Source of the DNA: Sanguinoderma infundibulare
Taxonomy: Eukaryota; Basidiomycota; Agaricomycetes; Polyporales; Polyporaceae
NCBI GenBank assembly: GCA_032821775.1
Contig: JAVLRN010000004.1
Coordinates: forward strand, 3,348,001-3,412,000
DNA: 64,000 bases
Direction of reading: 5' to 3'
Shown: piece after piece, positions 22,961 to 34,889 of the stretch
Layout of the letters: every line of letters begins with the position of its first letter
How positions within the stretch are numbered: the first letter of the stretch is position 1
Notes under the pieces: model-generated
Seen by the model: only the letters and a program-made list of their open reading frames with translations
What the model was told of the DNA's origin: nothing
Databases searched by the model: none
Translations under genes and position numbers: made by a program

Positions 22961-25900
22961 ATGGTGAAGACGCTCTCAGGTCGACGACTGTACTATACCA
23001 TCAATGCTGTTGCCGGACTAGCCATCTTTTTGTCAGTGCTACTCCACCTTCATTACGTTCTGTGGGACTAATATTGGTCCTAGTTTTGGTTATGACCAAG
23101 GCATGATGGGAGGTGCGTACTCACGGTTGACAGAATTATCAACGGGTGCGACGGGACTATGACGATTGTGCCACACAGGTGTCAACACCTCCCCTGACTA
23201 CGTTCGGGTTATGCAACTCGGATATTCGACGTAAGCCCGACTGAGGAACATCCCGTATGACGCTCATAACACTCGTGGGTGGCTTTCAGGTACCAAGGGC
23301 CCTCTGAGGGCTATGTAGTAACTATTACGGAACCGACGCGCCAAGGCGGAATTGTTAGCATCTACTACTTTGGCACACTACTAGGATGTTTGATGGGTGG
23401 TGTGCTCGGTGACAGGTATGTGATCGTCGTCTCGATTGGTTTGCGAGCTCATGTCGGTCATTTAGACTTGGACGTATCAAAACTATGATTTTGGTCTGTC
23501 CGTACCTTGCGATGATGTCAGTACGACTACTTACGTTGTTTCTTCCGAATAACAGGGGAGCCTTTGGGTTCTTTTCGGCGCTGCTCTCCAATGCTCCGCC
23601 CAAAACCTTGCATGGTGAGTGTCGCGCGTCTCGTGCATCCGGTTTAGTGTCAGCATTACAGCATCGTCACCCCCTGGTGCCACCCCGGACAAAATGCCGA
23701 GGCTCCACCAGCGGCCATGGTTTCATGTCTGTCATGACTTCGACATGGAATCGTTCGACGCATGTGCGTCTTGGTGAAACGAGAAGCCCCAGTTTCTTTG
23801 AAAGCGCGTCAATACGCTGTCGCCTGACTTTGAGTTGCATGGAAGGCGACTTGCACATTCGGCTGGAGTGGACCCGAAGACACTCTAGATGCCACTCGCG
23901 CAGTTACGGCCGATTCTTTGGCAGCTGTCAACGTTGCGCGGGCGGAGCGCTGACGGATGCAGCACGGCGGCGCGAACGCGGAAGGTGATCTGCCATAGTG
24001 GCAAGATCCAAACACTGCCGCAAGGGTTATGTGACACAGGCACCCTCACGAGTAGCATCTCAATCACAGAATCCGCGAGTTCGCCGCGGCTCGAGCCAGC
24101 GATCGCTCCAGACACATAGAACTTTCATCCTCTTCCTTTGTTTGAGCGGTGATTTGGGTTCATGCTGACGCCGACGGTCCCAGGATGTGTTGTGCCCGAG
24201 TCATCAATGGCATTGGAACAGGTTACCTCAATGCCATCGTGCCGGTCTGGAGCGCCGAAGTGGCCACTCACACGTCGCGTGGAGCGTTCATTGCGAGCGA
24301 GTTCACGCTCAACATCTTCGGGGTGGTCGTCGCGTACTGGCTTGAGTTCGGCCTAGGCTTCATTGGGGACGGCAGCTCTCAAGTCCGTTGGAGGGTACGT
24401 AACGCGCGCGGTGCACCAAACGCCACTTGACAAACGAGAACTCAACGGCGCCTTGTGTTGGACAGTTCCCGATCGCATTCCAAATTGTTCCTGTGCTCGC
24501 CTTTATGGTAAGCACCGTTCGCGAAGCGGGGGTTGACGTGTTCATGGGTCTCATGTCTTTCATCTCATCGCAGGCGTGCCTTCCATGGATGCCCGGTAAT
24601 TAAAGCTCTCTCCTTGGAGCGTAGGGAAGCTATACTGACCTAATGCCAACTTTCCATCTTGGACTCTGCGTTCTAGAGTCGCCTCGGTGGCTCATCAAGA
24701 TGGGGCGCGTCAACGAAGCGCGTGACATTCTTGGCCGTCTGCGCTCGGAAGACGGAAGCATTGAAGCACCCCAGGCGCAGCGCGAGTACGAGGACATCGT
24801 CGCGACGGTCTCCCTCGAGAAGGAGCACGCGAAACGCAATTCGTACATCTCCATGTTCTTCGGCCTCCACGACGGTGGCTTGCACATCGCGCGTCGTGTG
24901 CAGCTCTCCATCTGGCTTCAGATCGTTCAAGAGTGCGTCTCTTGTCTCGCCTGCGGCGTTCCGCTTCCCTTCCGCGCTTCGGGGCGCCTCCGTTGCGGTC
25001 TTTACGTCACATCGAGCTAACTATCCGGATTTTTAGGTGGGTGGGCATCGCTGCGATCACAGTCTACGCGCCAACTATCTTCGCGCAAGCTGGCTACGAT
25101 GCACGTAAGTCGCAGTGGCTGTCCGGACTCAATGACGTGAGTACCGTCTACCCGTCCCTCGCTTCTCGCCTTCCCTTTCTCTCTCGCCTTCCAGTCGGAG
25201 CTCCGTTTCCAGACCCACCCTTCTTTGTCCCCCTGAGGCCATCGCGTACCTCGTGCGCGTTCTGGATTGTGCCACTTGCTGACTTCGTGATTTCTTCGCC
25301 TCCCACACCCATGCTGTCTGTGGTTGTGCGCGCATACAGATTACGTACATGTTGAGTACGCTTCTCGCCGTGGCGACCATCGACCGTCTCGGCCGCCGCA
25401 TCGGCCTGTGGTGGGGTGCCGTCGGCCAGGGCATCTCGCTCATCCTCGCAGGCGCGTTTGCGCGGCTGCTCAAGGACCACCCGGAGAAGGCGTCCGAGTA
25501 CGGCGGTGCTGCGGCGCTGTTCGTGTTCCTGTACACGGCCATCTTCGGCGCGACCTGGCTGACGATTCCGTGGGTGTACCCGACGGAAACGTTCCCGCTC
25601 GAGGTGCGCGCGAAGGGGAATGCGCTCGGAGTGGTCGGCTGGTCCATCGGTGAGTCTCTTCCATTCCGATGTCGCACCGGACAGATGGCTGATCGTGTGC
25701 GTCTGTGGTTTGGTCCCTTGGCAGGAAATGGATGGCTGATGCTCCTGAACCCGGTCATGTTCCACAGCATCGGGGAGAACGCGCTGCACGTGTTCGGCGC
25801 GATCAACTTCCTGAGCATCCCGCTCGTGTGGGCGTTCTACCCGGAGACCGCGAACCGGACGCTGGAGGAGATGGACTATTTGTTCATGAGCAAGAGCCCG

Positions 25901-26035
25901 TTCGTGTGGGACGAGGAGGAGAACTTCAGGCGGATGAAGGAGGAGGCGGAGCGGCAGCGCGCGGTGGGGAAGGTGGAAGACGAGAAGGCGGCGTCGGCTC
26001 CGACGGAGGTAGAGAACGTGCCGGAGAAGATCTAG
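22961..26035 (+). CDS. MFS sugar porter (hexose/quinate-type transporter)
   Basis: Thirteen exons sum to 1617 nt (538 aa), a normal length for a sugar porter: 22961-23031, 23084-23112, 23179-23230, 23290-23415, 23466-23493, 23556-23614, 24184-24394, 24466-24507, 24574-24595, 24677-24932, 25037-25136, 25340-25649, 25725-26035. Family marks are FGYDQGMMGG in TM1, GDRLGRIK after TM2, GIGTGYLNAIVPVWSAEVA, PESPRWLIKMGR closing the first half, DRLGRRIGLWWG in the second half, and YPTETFPLEVRAKGNALG. The protein would be a 12-TM plasma-membrane importer of a monosaccharide or related polyol by proton symport. The substrate cannot be told from sequence. The tail is charged. The intron 23615-24183 is 569 nt, about ten times its neighbours. 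The gene converges with the P450 at 26372. Confidence 0.92.
23615..24183 (+). other. anomalous 569-nt intron of the sugar porter
   Basis: Donor GTGAGT and acceptor CAG join LQCSAQNLAW to MCCARVINGIGTG in frame. All other introns of the gene are about 50-80 nt, except one of 203 nt (25137-25339). No coding potential or clear transposon ends are visible inside. It may be an old insertion. Confidence 0.6.
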
Positions 26036-26371
26036 GTTGGCGTTCCAAGCTTCGAGCTCCAAGTTGCGTATTGTGTTCCCGCTCCTGCTATCCTGACTCC
26101 GTTGTGTTGTGTATTATCATCTCTTGTATGCCTAATCGCTTTGTACTTCGTTGATTCGAATAGCTTCATAATAGACGCAGCCTGGTCGATCTTCTTGCGT
26201 AAAAAAGGTGCGAGCTGGAAGCTGGTGATTCAGTGTTGGTGTTATGGTAGGTATCCTTAATACACGGCTACAGTTACTATCGGGGTGAGTTTGTAATTTG
26301 ACTGCTGACTACGATGCGCACGCCTCTCAACTTGACATCGTCTTCCGTGCAATCCAGGCCGAAACTGGTCC
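26036..26371. other. convergent 3' spacer
   Basis: Shared downstream region of the sugar porter and the P450 at 26372-28484. No gene or clear element seen. Confidence 0.6.
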
Positions 26372-28484
26372 TCATGTGCCTAGTATAAGTGCCTCCGCTG
26401 CCGCGGAGCGAGGTTTGATTGTAACCCGAAAATCGACAGGAACGCTGATCAAAATCAATACATGTCAAGTCCGTTGCGACCGAAGCGACAGACAAGGTGA
26501 AAAGGACACTGACCTGATAAACTCGTTCGTAGACTCTGGGTTGACCTGAACCACTTGCCCCTTCTCGTCCAGCGGGGGTCCAACGTCGAAAACGTGTAGC
26601 ACGGAAGCGATGGTGATAAAGAGCCCATTGTCGGCGAAGTATCGACCGGGACACATCCTTCGCAATACCACGGGTGAGCTTGTCGTCCGCAGATGGTCTC
26701 GACTCTCGAGACATGTTGGTCCTTACCTCCGACCAAAACCGAATATGAATGTGGCGGGATCGGGCACCGTCGGGTCGAGCTTCCCATCATGGATGAACCG
26801 TTCCGGGCGAAACTCGTCCGGGTGCTCATAGACGTCAGGATCGTGCGTGCATGCCCTGCAGTGCATAATGAGAAAGGCGACGAGGTGCAACGCGCGTAAC
26901 GCACCATATGTTTGCGTGGATGATGGTGCCTGCAGGGATGAAGTAGCCGCGGAGCTCGTCATCTTCCATTGTGACATGCGGCAGTCCAAGCGGTCCGATC
27001 GTCCGCCACCGGAGGCTCTCCTTCAAGAGAGCGTTCACGTAGACGAGTGCGTCGCGGTCCTCGAAGTCCGGTAGTCGATTGGGGCCGACTACGGCATCCA
27101 GCTCGGCTTGGGCCTTCTTCTGCGCTTCCGGGTGGAGAGACAGAGCCAAGAGCGCGAACAGTGTCCCTGCTGTCGACTGCATCGTCCATATGTCAGACTT
27201 CGGATGAAGAATCTGAAGGTGTTTGCCCGAACCGTGTCCGATCCAGCTGCGTGCGCGACGATTAGCGTGAACGTGTCTTGGTGACTTGATCCAGACTGTG
27301 CGCTCAACAAAACGCACCTTCGAATGCCGTCGTGATCACGTCTTTGCAAAGTTGCTCTCGCTCTTGTTTCCTTCCCGCCTCGTCCTTGCTCTCGTCTATC
27401 TCGCTGAGCATATCACCGACGACGGAAGGCGGTGCTTCCGAGCCGAGCGTTTTCTGAGCAAAGTGGACATGTACGCGAGTCGTCAAGCGGTCTTGCCAGT
27501 CGCTCGAGTACCTGCGAAACAGACGCACCATGGTTGCTCGCACTCGGCGGAAGGGCTCGTCCTTCAACACCTTGGTCGTGGCCCGCCAGTACACAGCACG
27601 CTTCTTGATGATCCCTCCGGGGAACCACGAGGGGAGGTATTTCAGAAGTGGGAAGAGCTCGACGAGATATCTTCCCGGGACGAGTTCTTTTCGTACCCAG
27701 TCCATGACTGCCTCTACCATGCGAACTATGTCGTCGTCGTCGTCCACTGCATCGAAGCCGTAGAGGACCTTGATCAGCGCTGCCGAGAAGGTGCTGAGGA
27801 AGCGATATCCATTCAGCGTCTTCACAGACTGGGCACAACAACAGGTCTTCCTCACAAATGCACATGGTGCTCGACTTCGGAAGGATTGCGAAGGAGCTTG
27901 ACCAAAAACCGGCGGGTCGTCAGCTTCTGGGCCGGACGGTGGTCGATTGACGCCTTTGGATGGAAGTATTGCCAGAAGGTGCGCTTGTGCTCCCTCCAGC
28001 GACGTCCATACGGGATGACGGAGAAGTCCTTGTCCACTCCTGACCTGCGGTAAAGAGTTAGCAGAGCACGCGGTGATCGTCGGGAAACGAACGCACAATT
28101 CGATCACTGGGGTGACAATGCGACTCGACGTGTTTGCAGACTTCTTCTCGAGGCACTCGAAGATCGCGGCGGGCGATCCGAGCACTACGACGTGAAGACC
28201 CAAGAGCGAGAAATGCACGATATCTCCTGGGGATGGGACTAGGTTGTGAGTCCGCTTACCAGGGGCTTCGCGAGCTCGCACGCACCATGCTTCGCGCATA
28301 TATCCCGCAGAACCATCGCCTGCTTCACCTTTGGCCAATCGCGGAGGTTACCTATGAGCGGTAGAGGCCTGGGGCCGGGAGGCAGCGATCGACCTCGTGA
28401 ACGTGTTCTCCATGAGACGTAGGAGCGGACACGGTGAAGCACGAGAAGGACGATTGCCAGTGCAAGCAGCGAGGTCGCATGCAT
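26372..28484 (-). CDS. cytochrome P450 monooxygenase, intact, 516 aa
   Basis: Ten exons with the same lengths as in the copy at 55986 (199, 130, 189, 265, 136, 14, 272, 129, 144, 73 nt). Protein order: membrane anchor [19 protein letters not shown], hinge [13 protein letters not shown]-helix [14 protein letters not shown]-helix AGSDT on its own 14-nt exon (27233-27246), K-helix ESLRW (ExxR), FRPERF, and heme loop [15 protein letters not shown] with the axial Cys. It should be an ER-bound, reductase-dependent oxygenase of small hydrophobic substrates. The CYP family cannot be fixed here, though the general look is of the expanded microsomal P450s of wood-decay fungi. No lesions found. The gene converges with the sugar porter; its upstream side faces the F-box copy at 29712. 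Confidence 0.9.
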
Positions 28485-28539
28485 GATGAGAAACAAACGG
28501 TGGGACAGCAGTTTGAGTTCCAAGCCAGCCCCGGTGGGC

Positions 28540-28546
28540 TTAAGTA
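28540..28546 (-). promoter_or_regulatory. TACTTAA box of the 28484 P450
   Basis: TATA-like TACTTAA about 56 bp upstream of the ATG, conserved in position in the sister P450s. Confidence 0.5.
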
Positions 28547-29711
28547 CAAGACAGTCTTAACGAACGCCTCTGGTCAAGTGAACGGACGTGAGTCAGCATT
28601 CTGCAGTAACATGAATAGGGGCTGTACGCACTGTGGAACATGCTGTGTGTCATAAGCTCCAAACTCAACCCAGTGTGGCAGTTGGTGGCATGCAACGGCA
28701 TATATGTGAATTTTGCCCCGATCAGAGACGCCGTCCATGTTCCATGCGGCGGTAGGTCGATAGTTGCGGGGCGCAAGGTTACTACAAATACTCAAGCGGG
28801 CGTTGGTGTGCGCTGACTCCGGATGCAGCGGATGATGATGTAAACGCGGTACGACATCCTGAGTTGTTATTTCTTTTGCAGGTCGGGAGAATGACCGGAA
28901 AATGTTCCACAAATATATGCTTATAGCTCCGGAAAAGGTGGCAAAAGTGTTAGATTCAACGGAATACGACATGTGACAACGGAACAGCAACCGTCGAAAT
29001 AACCGGTGCCAGATAAACCAATGCACCAGGCGCATTCAACCTTCCTGCCGGGGATGCGGCCTGACTGTGCAGGAAACGAAGGAACGATGAATGTGCAGGA
29101 ATTTTGATAAATCACAATCTTTGAGACATACCTGGGCGATCCATCGGATGGGGCCAGCGCAGTGCTGTGGACAAGGCTGGGCTGGTCGGCGGCGGAGTGG
29201 CTTTTCAAGATAATAGGATTGCCGAGATATTGCCGGGACTTGAAGGGTTGACATGATACTGAAATTTGAAAATGTGTCGTGGTCGCTCCGAAATCATACA
29301 GTAAGGCGCAGCGAGACGAGTGCCACGGCTCAAGAGGTGGATGTGTCGCGAGGACAAAGGGGCGCCTGCCACATCAGCGTTGGAGACACTGTGACCTACT
29401 GTGACGTCGGAGTCACGTCCACAAGCGCACAGACGGTGACTCGCAAATTATCGCGCCTCTCGCATGAACGGTCTTCCACACTCTCGTTACAATCGGTTCT
29501 CACTATATTCGCCAGTATGAATTTTCGCTCGGGATGCACAGAGCGCAATTTTGACTAGGACGGCATTGGCTTGTACGACTAAGTATGCTGCCGATCCGCA
29601 ACACTGGTGCGGGCCGCCGCCGACCGCTGCCGCAGCGTTGATACTACCTGGTAAGCACGTCTTCCGTTTTACTACCACCTCTCACTTGCTCTCCTTTGCC
29701 CGATCTCGTCG
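28547..29711. other. shared P450/F-box intergenic region
   Basis: Divergent promoter region between the P450 at 28484 and the F-box copy at 29712. The P450-side sequence is homologous to 58130-58960 and to the reverse complement of 1480-2240. The F-box side resembles the region before 53262, including a GGAGACACT-type block. No gene seen. Confidence 0.6.
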
Positions 29712-31333
29712 ATGGACGCCATCACGGTACCCCGCTCATTTTCAGATGTGCAGGATATCCTCTACTATGTCTTCCCATACCTGGATCCCGAACTCGGATC
29801 TACTATAGAGGACATTATCCGTGTCCGCCAGACCCTCGTGCGATCTGCCACCACTTGCCGAAATTTCACCCATCCAGCCCTCGACGTGTTATGGAGATAT
29901 TTCCCGAGCGATAAACCATTGATATCGCTGCTCTGTACCCTCGGGATCGCCCAAGATTCGTTGTTTCTTGGAAGAGGGGTCCCAACCGATGGTTTTCATG
30001 TAAATACACGTTACAGGATTCATCTTACATGGTGGCTGAGCTGTGTTCTTTATAGGAATCATCCACTGTCGAGGACCCATGCACACACCCCAACTGGAAC
30101 AGGTTTTGCGAGTATGCGAGGCGTGTTCGCAGAATCACCTTCAGGCTTTCCATCGATGTCGTCATCGCGTCGTCCATCTGGACCGACGTGTCTCAATTCA
30201 TGCGCAACGAACCCATCCTCCCCTTCCTGTAGTCGGTTTACATCGAATGCAGATGCCTTCCCGTACCATGGACCACACCACTACTCCTCATCTCCCCGTC
30301 AGTTCGAGAAATGACCATTGTGCTCGTAGGTATAGGCATCCCTGCCTATTGCCGACAGCTCGACTCTGCCCTGTCTGATGCTTGCGGACGGGCCCCTAAT
30401 CTGGAAACCATAACCCTTACGGCCCTCCGATGGCTTATCGATTTCACTATCTTAAATAGAAACCCTCGCTTGCGTTCTGTCGCCGTACAGTCATCCCTCA
30501 AGATTGAGAGTCTCGAGCCTCTCACGCATCTGACAGAACTGGTACATCTTTCTATCTCTCTACCTCCGACGGGAAACACAGCTACCCCGCTCACCTTTCC
30601 AACTTTGCTCAGCCTTTCGGTCAGGAGCGCCTGGGAGTCCATTTGCGACTTACTCGAATGCGTTCACGGCCCCAACATCCACTCCCTGTCTCTGTGCGTT
30701 GGGCGAATCGATATTGATCCTGAAAAGCTAGTTACACAATCAAATCGATGTCTGCGCACAGTCGCGATGAGGTTTCCCTCTCTGGAGACGTTTTTCTTCG
30801 GTGACCCCGAAAACCCCCTTCCCGTCCTCTACCGTTCAGCTGAGCCCTTCGACACCCAAAACTCCCTCGTTGCCGTCGTCGAACCACTGTTCTCGCTCCC
30901 TTGTCTACGCCACATCGTCCTCGATTTCCACCAGTTCATCCTGCATCTCACTTCCGACGACATGCGGATGTTCGCGGAGGCCTGGCCGAACATCGAGGAG
31001 CTCCGCATCAATGTCGCCACCGCCGACGGGCACCGGGCGGGGTTCGAGTCCGTCGCCCACTTCGCTCGCCTCTGTCCCCGCCTACGCGCCCTTCGCCTGC
31101 CAGCGATGGACCTCGCCGTCGACGCGTTCGAGGGCGCGGAGTACCCTCCGGAGTCGCACCCGTTGCGGGACCTAGACGTTGCGGAGGTCGTGTTCCCGCA
31201 CAGGACGGACCTCTCGCAGGAGATGACGGTGTTCATCCAGCAGGTGTTTCCGAACGTGGCCATTCCGTTGATGACGTACCCTATGGTTGTGACGGACGAG
31301 GACTCATCCGGGGATCGTTCTGAGCTGGTTTGA
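29712..31333 (+). pseudogene. F-box/LRR-like protein with internal TAG stop
   Basis: The structure matches the F-box genes in the arms: exon 1 from MDAITVPRSFSDVQDILYYV to TDGFH, a ~56-nt intron with GTAAAT donor, then an exon beginning ESSTVEDPCTHPNWNRF. In that frame MRNEPILPFL is followed by a TAG at 30230-30232, where the intact copies continue with RSIDIDCRN. The frame then stays open to 31333 with all LRR-like segments (for example FPSLETFFFGDPENP, WPNIEELRINVATADGH). No plausible intron removes the stop. Either the gene is a young pseudogene, or only a 340-aa C-terminal product starting near 30311 could be made. Confidence 0.75.
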
Positions 31334-31625
31334 GCTTGATTGATCGGGTCCATGTCTGTAGGCTAGGGTTCCTCGCTACACGGTGTTGTCTATTGACACA
31401 CGTATAGATTACGACACGTTCCTGCAGTGACGAACAGCGACTGTTTTTCCATCGCGTCAGTTTATTTTTCGAGCAAAAGCGATTGAGTGAAAGTGTCTCA
31501 GCAGGGCGTCGCGGCGGCGGCCCGACTCGGTGCCATGTTTGGCATGTCCGGGAATGTCGGGTCCGACGTCCGCGTGTTGGACGATAACGCCGAAGGGATG
31601 GGATTGAATTTGATCCCAAACTACG

Positions 31626-31913
31626 ATGCCCACTCCGGATCCTCAACCTTTTCTAGTCATCGGTGACGTGCTTGAAGAGATATTCTCCTATCTAGTTCCT
31701 CATCAAATATCAGAGAGAGAAAGCTCGGATGTTCTCAAGCTTCGACAATCGTTGGCTCGGTCGGTCAGAAGGTGCAAGGCTCTTACTGGACCTGTGGTCA
31801 CGATTGGAGGAGCCTCCCCAGCGACAGCCTCTTCTCAATCTAACCCCTGGACTCCGGAGAACTCACAAGCTGCGGGAAAAATTCCAGACCCATTCCCCGA
31901 GAAGCGCCGATGA
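31626..31913 (+). pseudogene. truncated F-box N-terminal fragment
   Basis: MPTPDPQPFLVIGDVLEEIF is followed by SYLVPH and DVLKLRQSLARSVRRCKAL, the F-box part of a paralog group related to the gene starting at 63968. Right after the F-box the frame shifts: the continuation DLWSRLEEPPQRQPLLNL lies in another frame. The LRR part is absent, and an antisense SDR first exon begins at 31867. The upstream sequence shares blocks with 63740-63960, so its promoter was copied too. Confidence 0.7.
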
Positions 31914-31929
31914 CGGCGTAGGGAGGCAT
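31867..31929 (-). pseudogene. orphan first exon of a short-chain dehydrogenase (SDR)
   Basis: ATG at 31929 opens MPPYAVIGASRGMGLEFFPQ, a Rossmann-fold nucleotide-binding start with the GxxxGxG pattern seen in csgA-like SDRs. It ends at a consensus GTGAGT donor (31866-31861). A TATATAA box sits at 31988-31995, about 60 bp upstream, so promoter plus exon 1 look complete. No further SDR sequence follows on the minus strand; instead the F-box fragment 31626-31913 occupies the space. The gene was cut by the rearrangement that placed the F-box fragment here. Confidence 0.7.
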
Positions 31930-31987
31930 TGTAGTGAGCGATGATGGACAGTAGGAGAACGGGCCGTGATGAGGTTCGAGCACGCTC

Positions 31988-31995
31988 TTATATAA
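31988..31995 (-). promoter_or_regulatory. TATA box before the orphan SDR exon
   Basis: The sequence TTATATAA lies about 60 bp upstream of the SDR ATG at 31929, a normal spacing for a fungal TATA promoter. Confidence 0.55.
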
Positions 31996-32426
31996 GGGGC
32001 AGGACGACATATCCAAGACTTGTGTTCGCGGTCGGATCACCGCTGTCAAGACAAGTACGTGTACGGTCTGTACGGTCCGCACATACATGTATAGCATTGG
32101 ACGGCAGCCACTCCAAACCACAAATGCATTGCACCGAAGGCCGCGACTCGCTCGTAGTTGCACGGTGACCCACTCTCGTGCTTTCCTTGGACCCACTTCC
32201 AAGACCGATCAGCTATTTGGATCTCCTCTGATGTTGAAAGCCCACGACATAAGCATCATGATGGACGGTGTTGAGAGGGATCTGCGCTGAGACGGTATCC
32301 CGGTTACATCATCTCAATTGACTGACGGCGGAGAGAGCTCACCACTGTACCAACTATTTCCATGACCAACTATTGGCAATAGATACGGAATGAAAAGACA
32401 TCGGGTGCTGCCGAACTTTCAACATC
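31996..32426. other. spacer, rearranged flank
   Basis: No gene. The last ~60 bp resemble the 3' flank of the P450 at 40440 (a block near GGGTTCTGCCGAACGTTCAAC), showing that the P450 copies were duplicated with their downstream DNA. Confidence 0.55.
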
Positions 32427-34528
32427 TTAGTCGGAGTTGGGGCCATGGCTGCTGAGTATAAGTGCTTCCGCGGCAGCGGAGCGTGGTTTGATCCTGACCC
32501 GACAATGCGCAGGAAAGCTAACAAAAGCAGGTATATCAGCGGACTGAAGCGGAAGGCGAAGGTGTGCAACGTACACGATGAAGCCATCAGTATACTCCGG
32601 CATCGTTTGAGCCGCGTCGCCGTTCTCATCCAGCGGAGGTCCGATATCGAAGACATGCAGTACTGAAGCGATATTGATGAAGAGAGAGCTGTCGGCGAAA
32701 TATCGTCCGGGGCATATCCTAGATACGAAAAGGCGTAAGCGTCATGTTCCCATATGGAGATCTAGACGTCGGAGATGCGAAGGCTCTCACCTTCGTCCGA
32801 AGCCAAAAACGAAGGCGAAGGGATCTTGCACCGTTGGATCGAGCTTACCGTCGCGTATGAACCGCTCCGGGCGAAACTCATCAGGATGTTCATACACCTC
32901 CGGATTATGGGTACACGCCCTGCCGAAAACGATGAGAACTACGACTAGGGAGGACGCGCGACATGAACGGCAGACCATATGTTTGCGTGTACGATCGTCC
33001 CGGCTGGGATGAAGAACCCGCGTAGCTCGTCGTCCTCGACCGTCATATGCGGGATGTTGAGCGGCACAGTTGCCTGCCACCGAACGCACTCCTTGAGGAG
33101 CGCGTTGACGTAGACTAGTGCGTCACGGTCGCCGAAATCTGGTAGTCGATTGGGGCCGACTACGGCATCCAATTCGATTTGGGCTTTTCTCTGCGCTTCG
33201 GGGTGGAGAGAGAGAGCCAGGAACGCAAATTGCATCGTTGACGAGACCTGCAAGAATAGTGCACAAAATAAAATTCAAATTCGTTGGAGGACGGGCGCAA
33301 GTGAACACAAACGGTATCAGACCCAGCTACGTTCACGATTACGAGCGTTAGCTAGTTGAGAGCGCAAGTAAGATGAACCCGCACCTTCGAACGTCATCGC
33401 GGTCACGTCTTTGGCGAGTTGTTCTTGTTCTTGTTTAGTCGCCGCATCGTCGCTACCTTCTTCTATCCTCGTAATCATGTCGTTCACGATAGAAGGCGGA
33501 GCGCCTGAACCATGTGTCTGCAGGAGCGATGTCAAACCTTGATCACATAATAGACTTTGGTTAAAAATACGCACCATCACTTCTTTTACTCGACGGAAAG
33601 GTTCATCCTTCAACAATTTGGTCGTGGCCCGCCAGTAAACGGCGCGCTTCTGAACGGTCGCCCCAGGAAACCACGGTGGCAGGAATCTCAGGATAGGGAA
33701 GAACTCAATGAGACGTGTGCCCCGGGAGAGCTCTCGCCGAAGCCATGCCATGACCGCTTGGACCATGGCGATCAGCTCGTCATCCTCGTCCGCAACATCT
33801 ATGCCATACAGCGTCTTGATCAACGCGGCTGAGAAAGTACTGCGAAAACGAAGCGACGTGAGCATAGCCCTGCAGTCAGCCACAGCGGAATAATTTGTCC
33901 TCACAATTGCACGTGCTCCTCAACTGCGGACGGGTTGTTGAGCAGTTTGACAAGAAACCTGCGGACCGCCAGTTTCTGGGCTGGACGATAGGAGACTACG
34001 GCCTTTGGGTGGAAGTACTGCCAGAACGTGCGCTTGTGCTCCCTCCAGCGAGGTCCATATGGCATGGTTGAGAACGCGCTGTCTACACCCGATCTGAGAA
34101 GGCACGTTACGAGAGTACGCGGATATCGTGGAAGGACGGGGCTCACAATTGGTGCATTGACGTGACATCACGGCTCGAAGTCAATGCAGACTTCTTGTCA
34201 AGGCACTCGAAGATTGCGGCCGGCGTTCCGAGTACAATAATGTGACGGCCAAACATGGAAAAATACACGATATCGCCTGCATAGGTGCCTCGGTTATCGG
34301 GTCTGCATATCGGACGCGCTCGCACTCACCATACTTTGCGCACAAATCCCGGAGAACCGTGGACTTGTTCGTCTTCGGCCAATCACGCGCGTTTCCTATG
34401 ATAGGCAGGGGCATGGGGCCCGGGGGAAGTGGTCGCCCTCGTGAACGGGCTTTCCATGAGACGTAGAAGCGGACACGGCGAAGCACGAGGAGGAAGATGA
34501 TCAAGGCAAGCAGGCTGGTCATATGCAT
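32427..34528 (-). CDS. cytochrome P450 monooxygenase, divergent intact copy, ~522 aa
   Basis: Same ten-exon plan; the exon lengths checked here (first, I-helix, ninth and last) match, the last being 91 nt rather than 73, which adds six residues. Anchor [20 protein letters not shown], hinge [13 protein letters not shown]-helix [18 protein letters not shown] microexon at 33313-33326, K-helix ECVRW (ExxR kept), FRPERF, and [15 protein letters not shown]. It is the most divergent of the six, for example [13 protein letters not shown] where the others have FDAVDDDDD, and NIPHMTVED after the K-helix. The last intron uses a GTACGT donor and restores [21 protein letters not shown]. No disabling change found. 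It may have a different substrate from its siblings. Confidence 0.87.
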
Positions 34529-34586
34529 ATCAGGAGGGGCGCAAAGTTGAGCGAGCGAAACATTCAGAGACAAGGTCCACTTGGTC

Positions 34587-34593
34587 TTAAGTA
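34587..34593 (-). promoter_or_regulatory. TACTTAA box of the 34528 P450
   Basis: TATA-like TACTTAA about 60 bp upstream of the ATG, shared with sister copies. Confidence 0.5.
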
Positions 34594-34889
34594 GAAACAA
34601 AGTGGCAGTCCGCGGCCGGGGGAGTCCAAGCGAATGAATCGTTCTGCTCAAATCAACGACATGAGTCAGCGTCTTGAGATAACATGGGAACGAGCTGTAC
34701 GCACCGGCGACCGTGACGTTTCGATAGGCCCGAACGCTAAACCTAAAATTATGTCCCTCCAATCAGGGACCTCCTCATCGTGTCATGCGGCGCTAGGTTC
34801 AAACTGGCATGAGAAGGAAGAAAGTGCGTAGTTCGCAATGGCTATACGAATTCGGGTAGGTCCTCCCCCGAGAAAACGAGTGGTGACTT

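Noticed and set aside
32427..32718. Loss of the last intron in the P450 at 32427
   Set aside because: Read-through is open, but a GTACGT donor with phase-2 join restores the family C-terminus and the ninth exon keeps the standard 144 nt.
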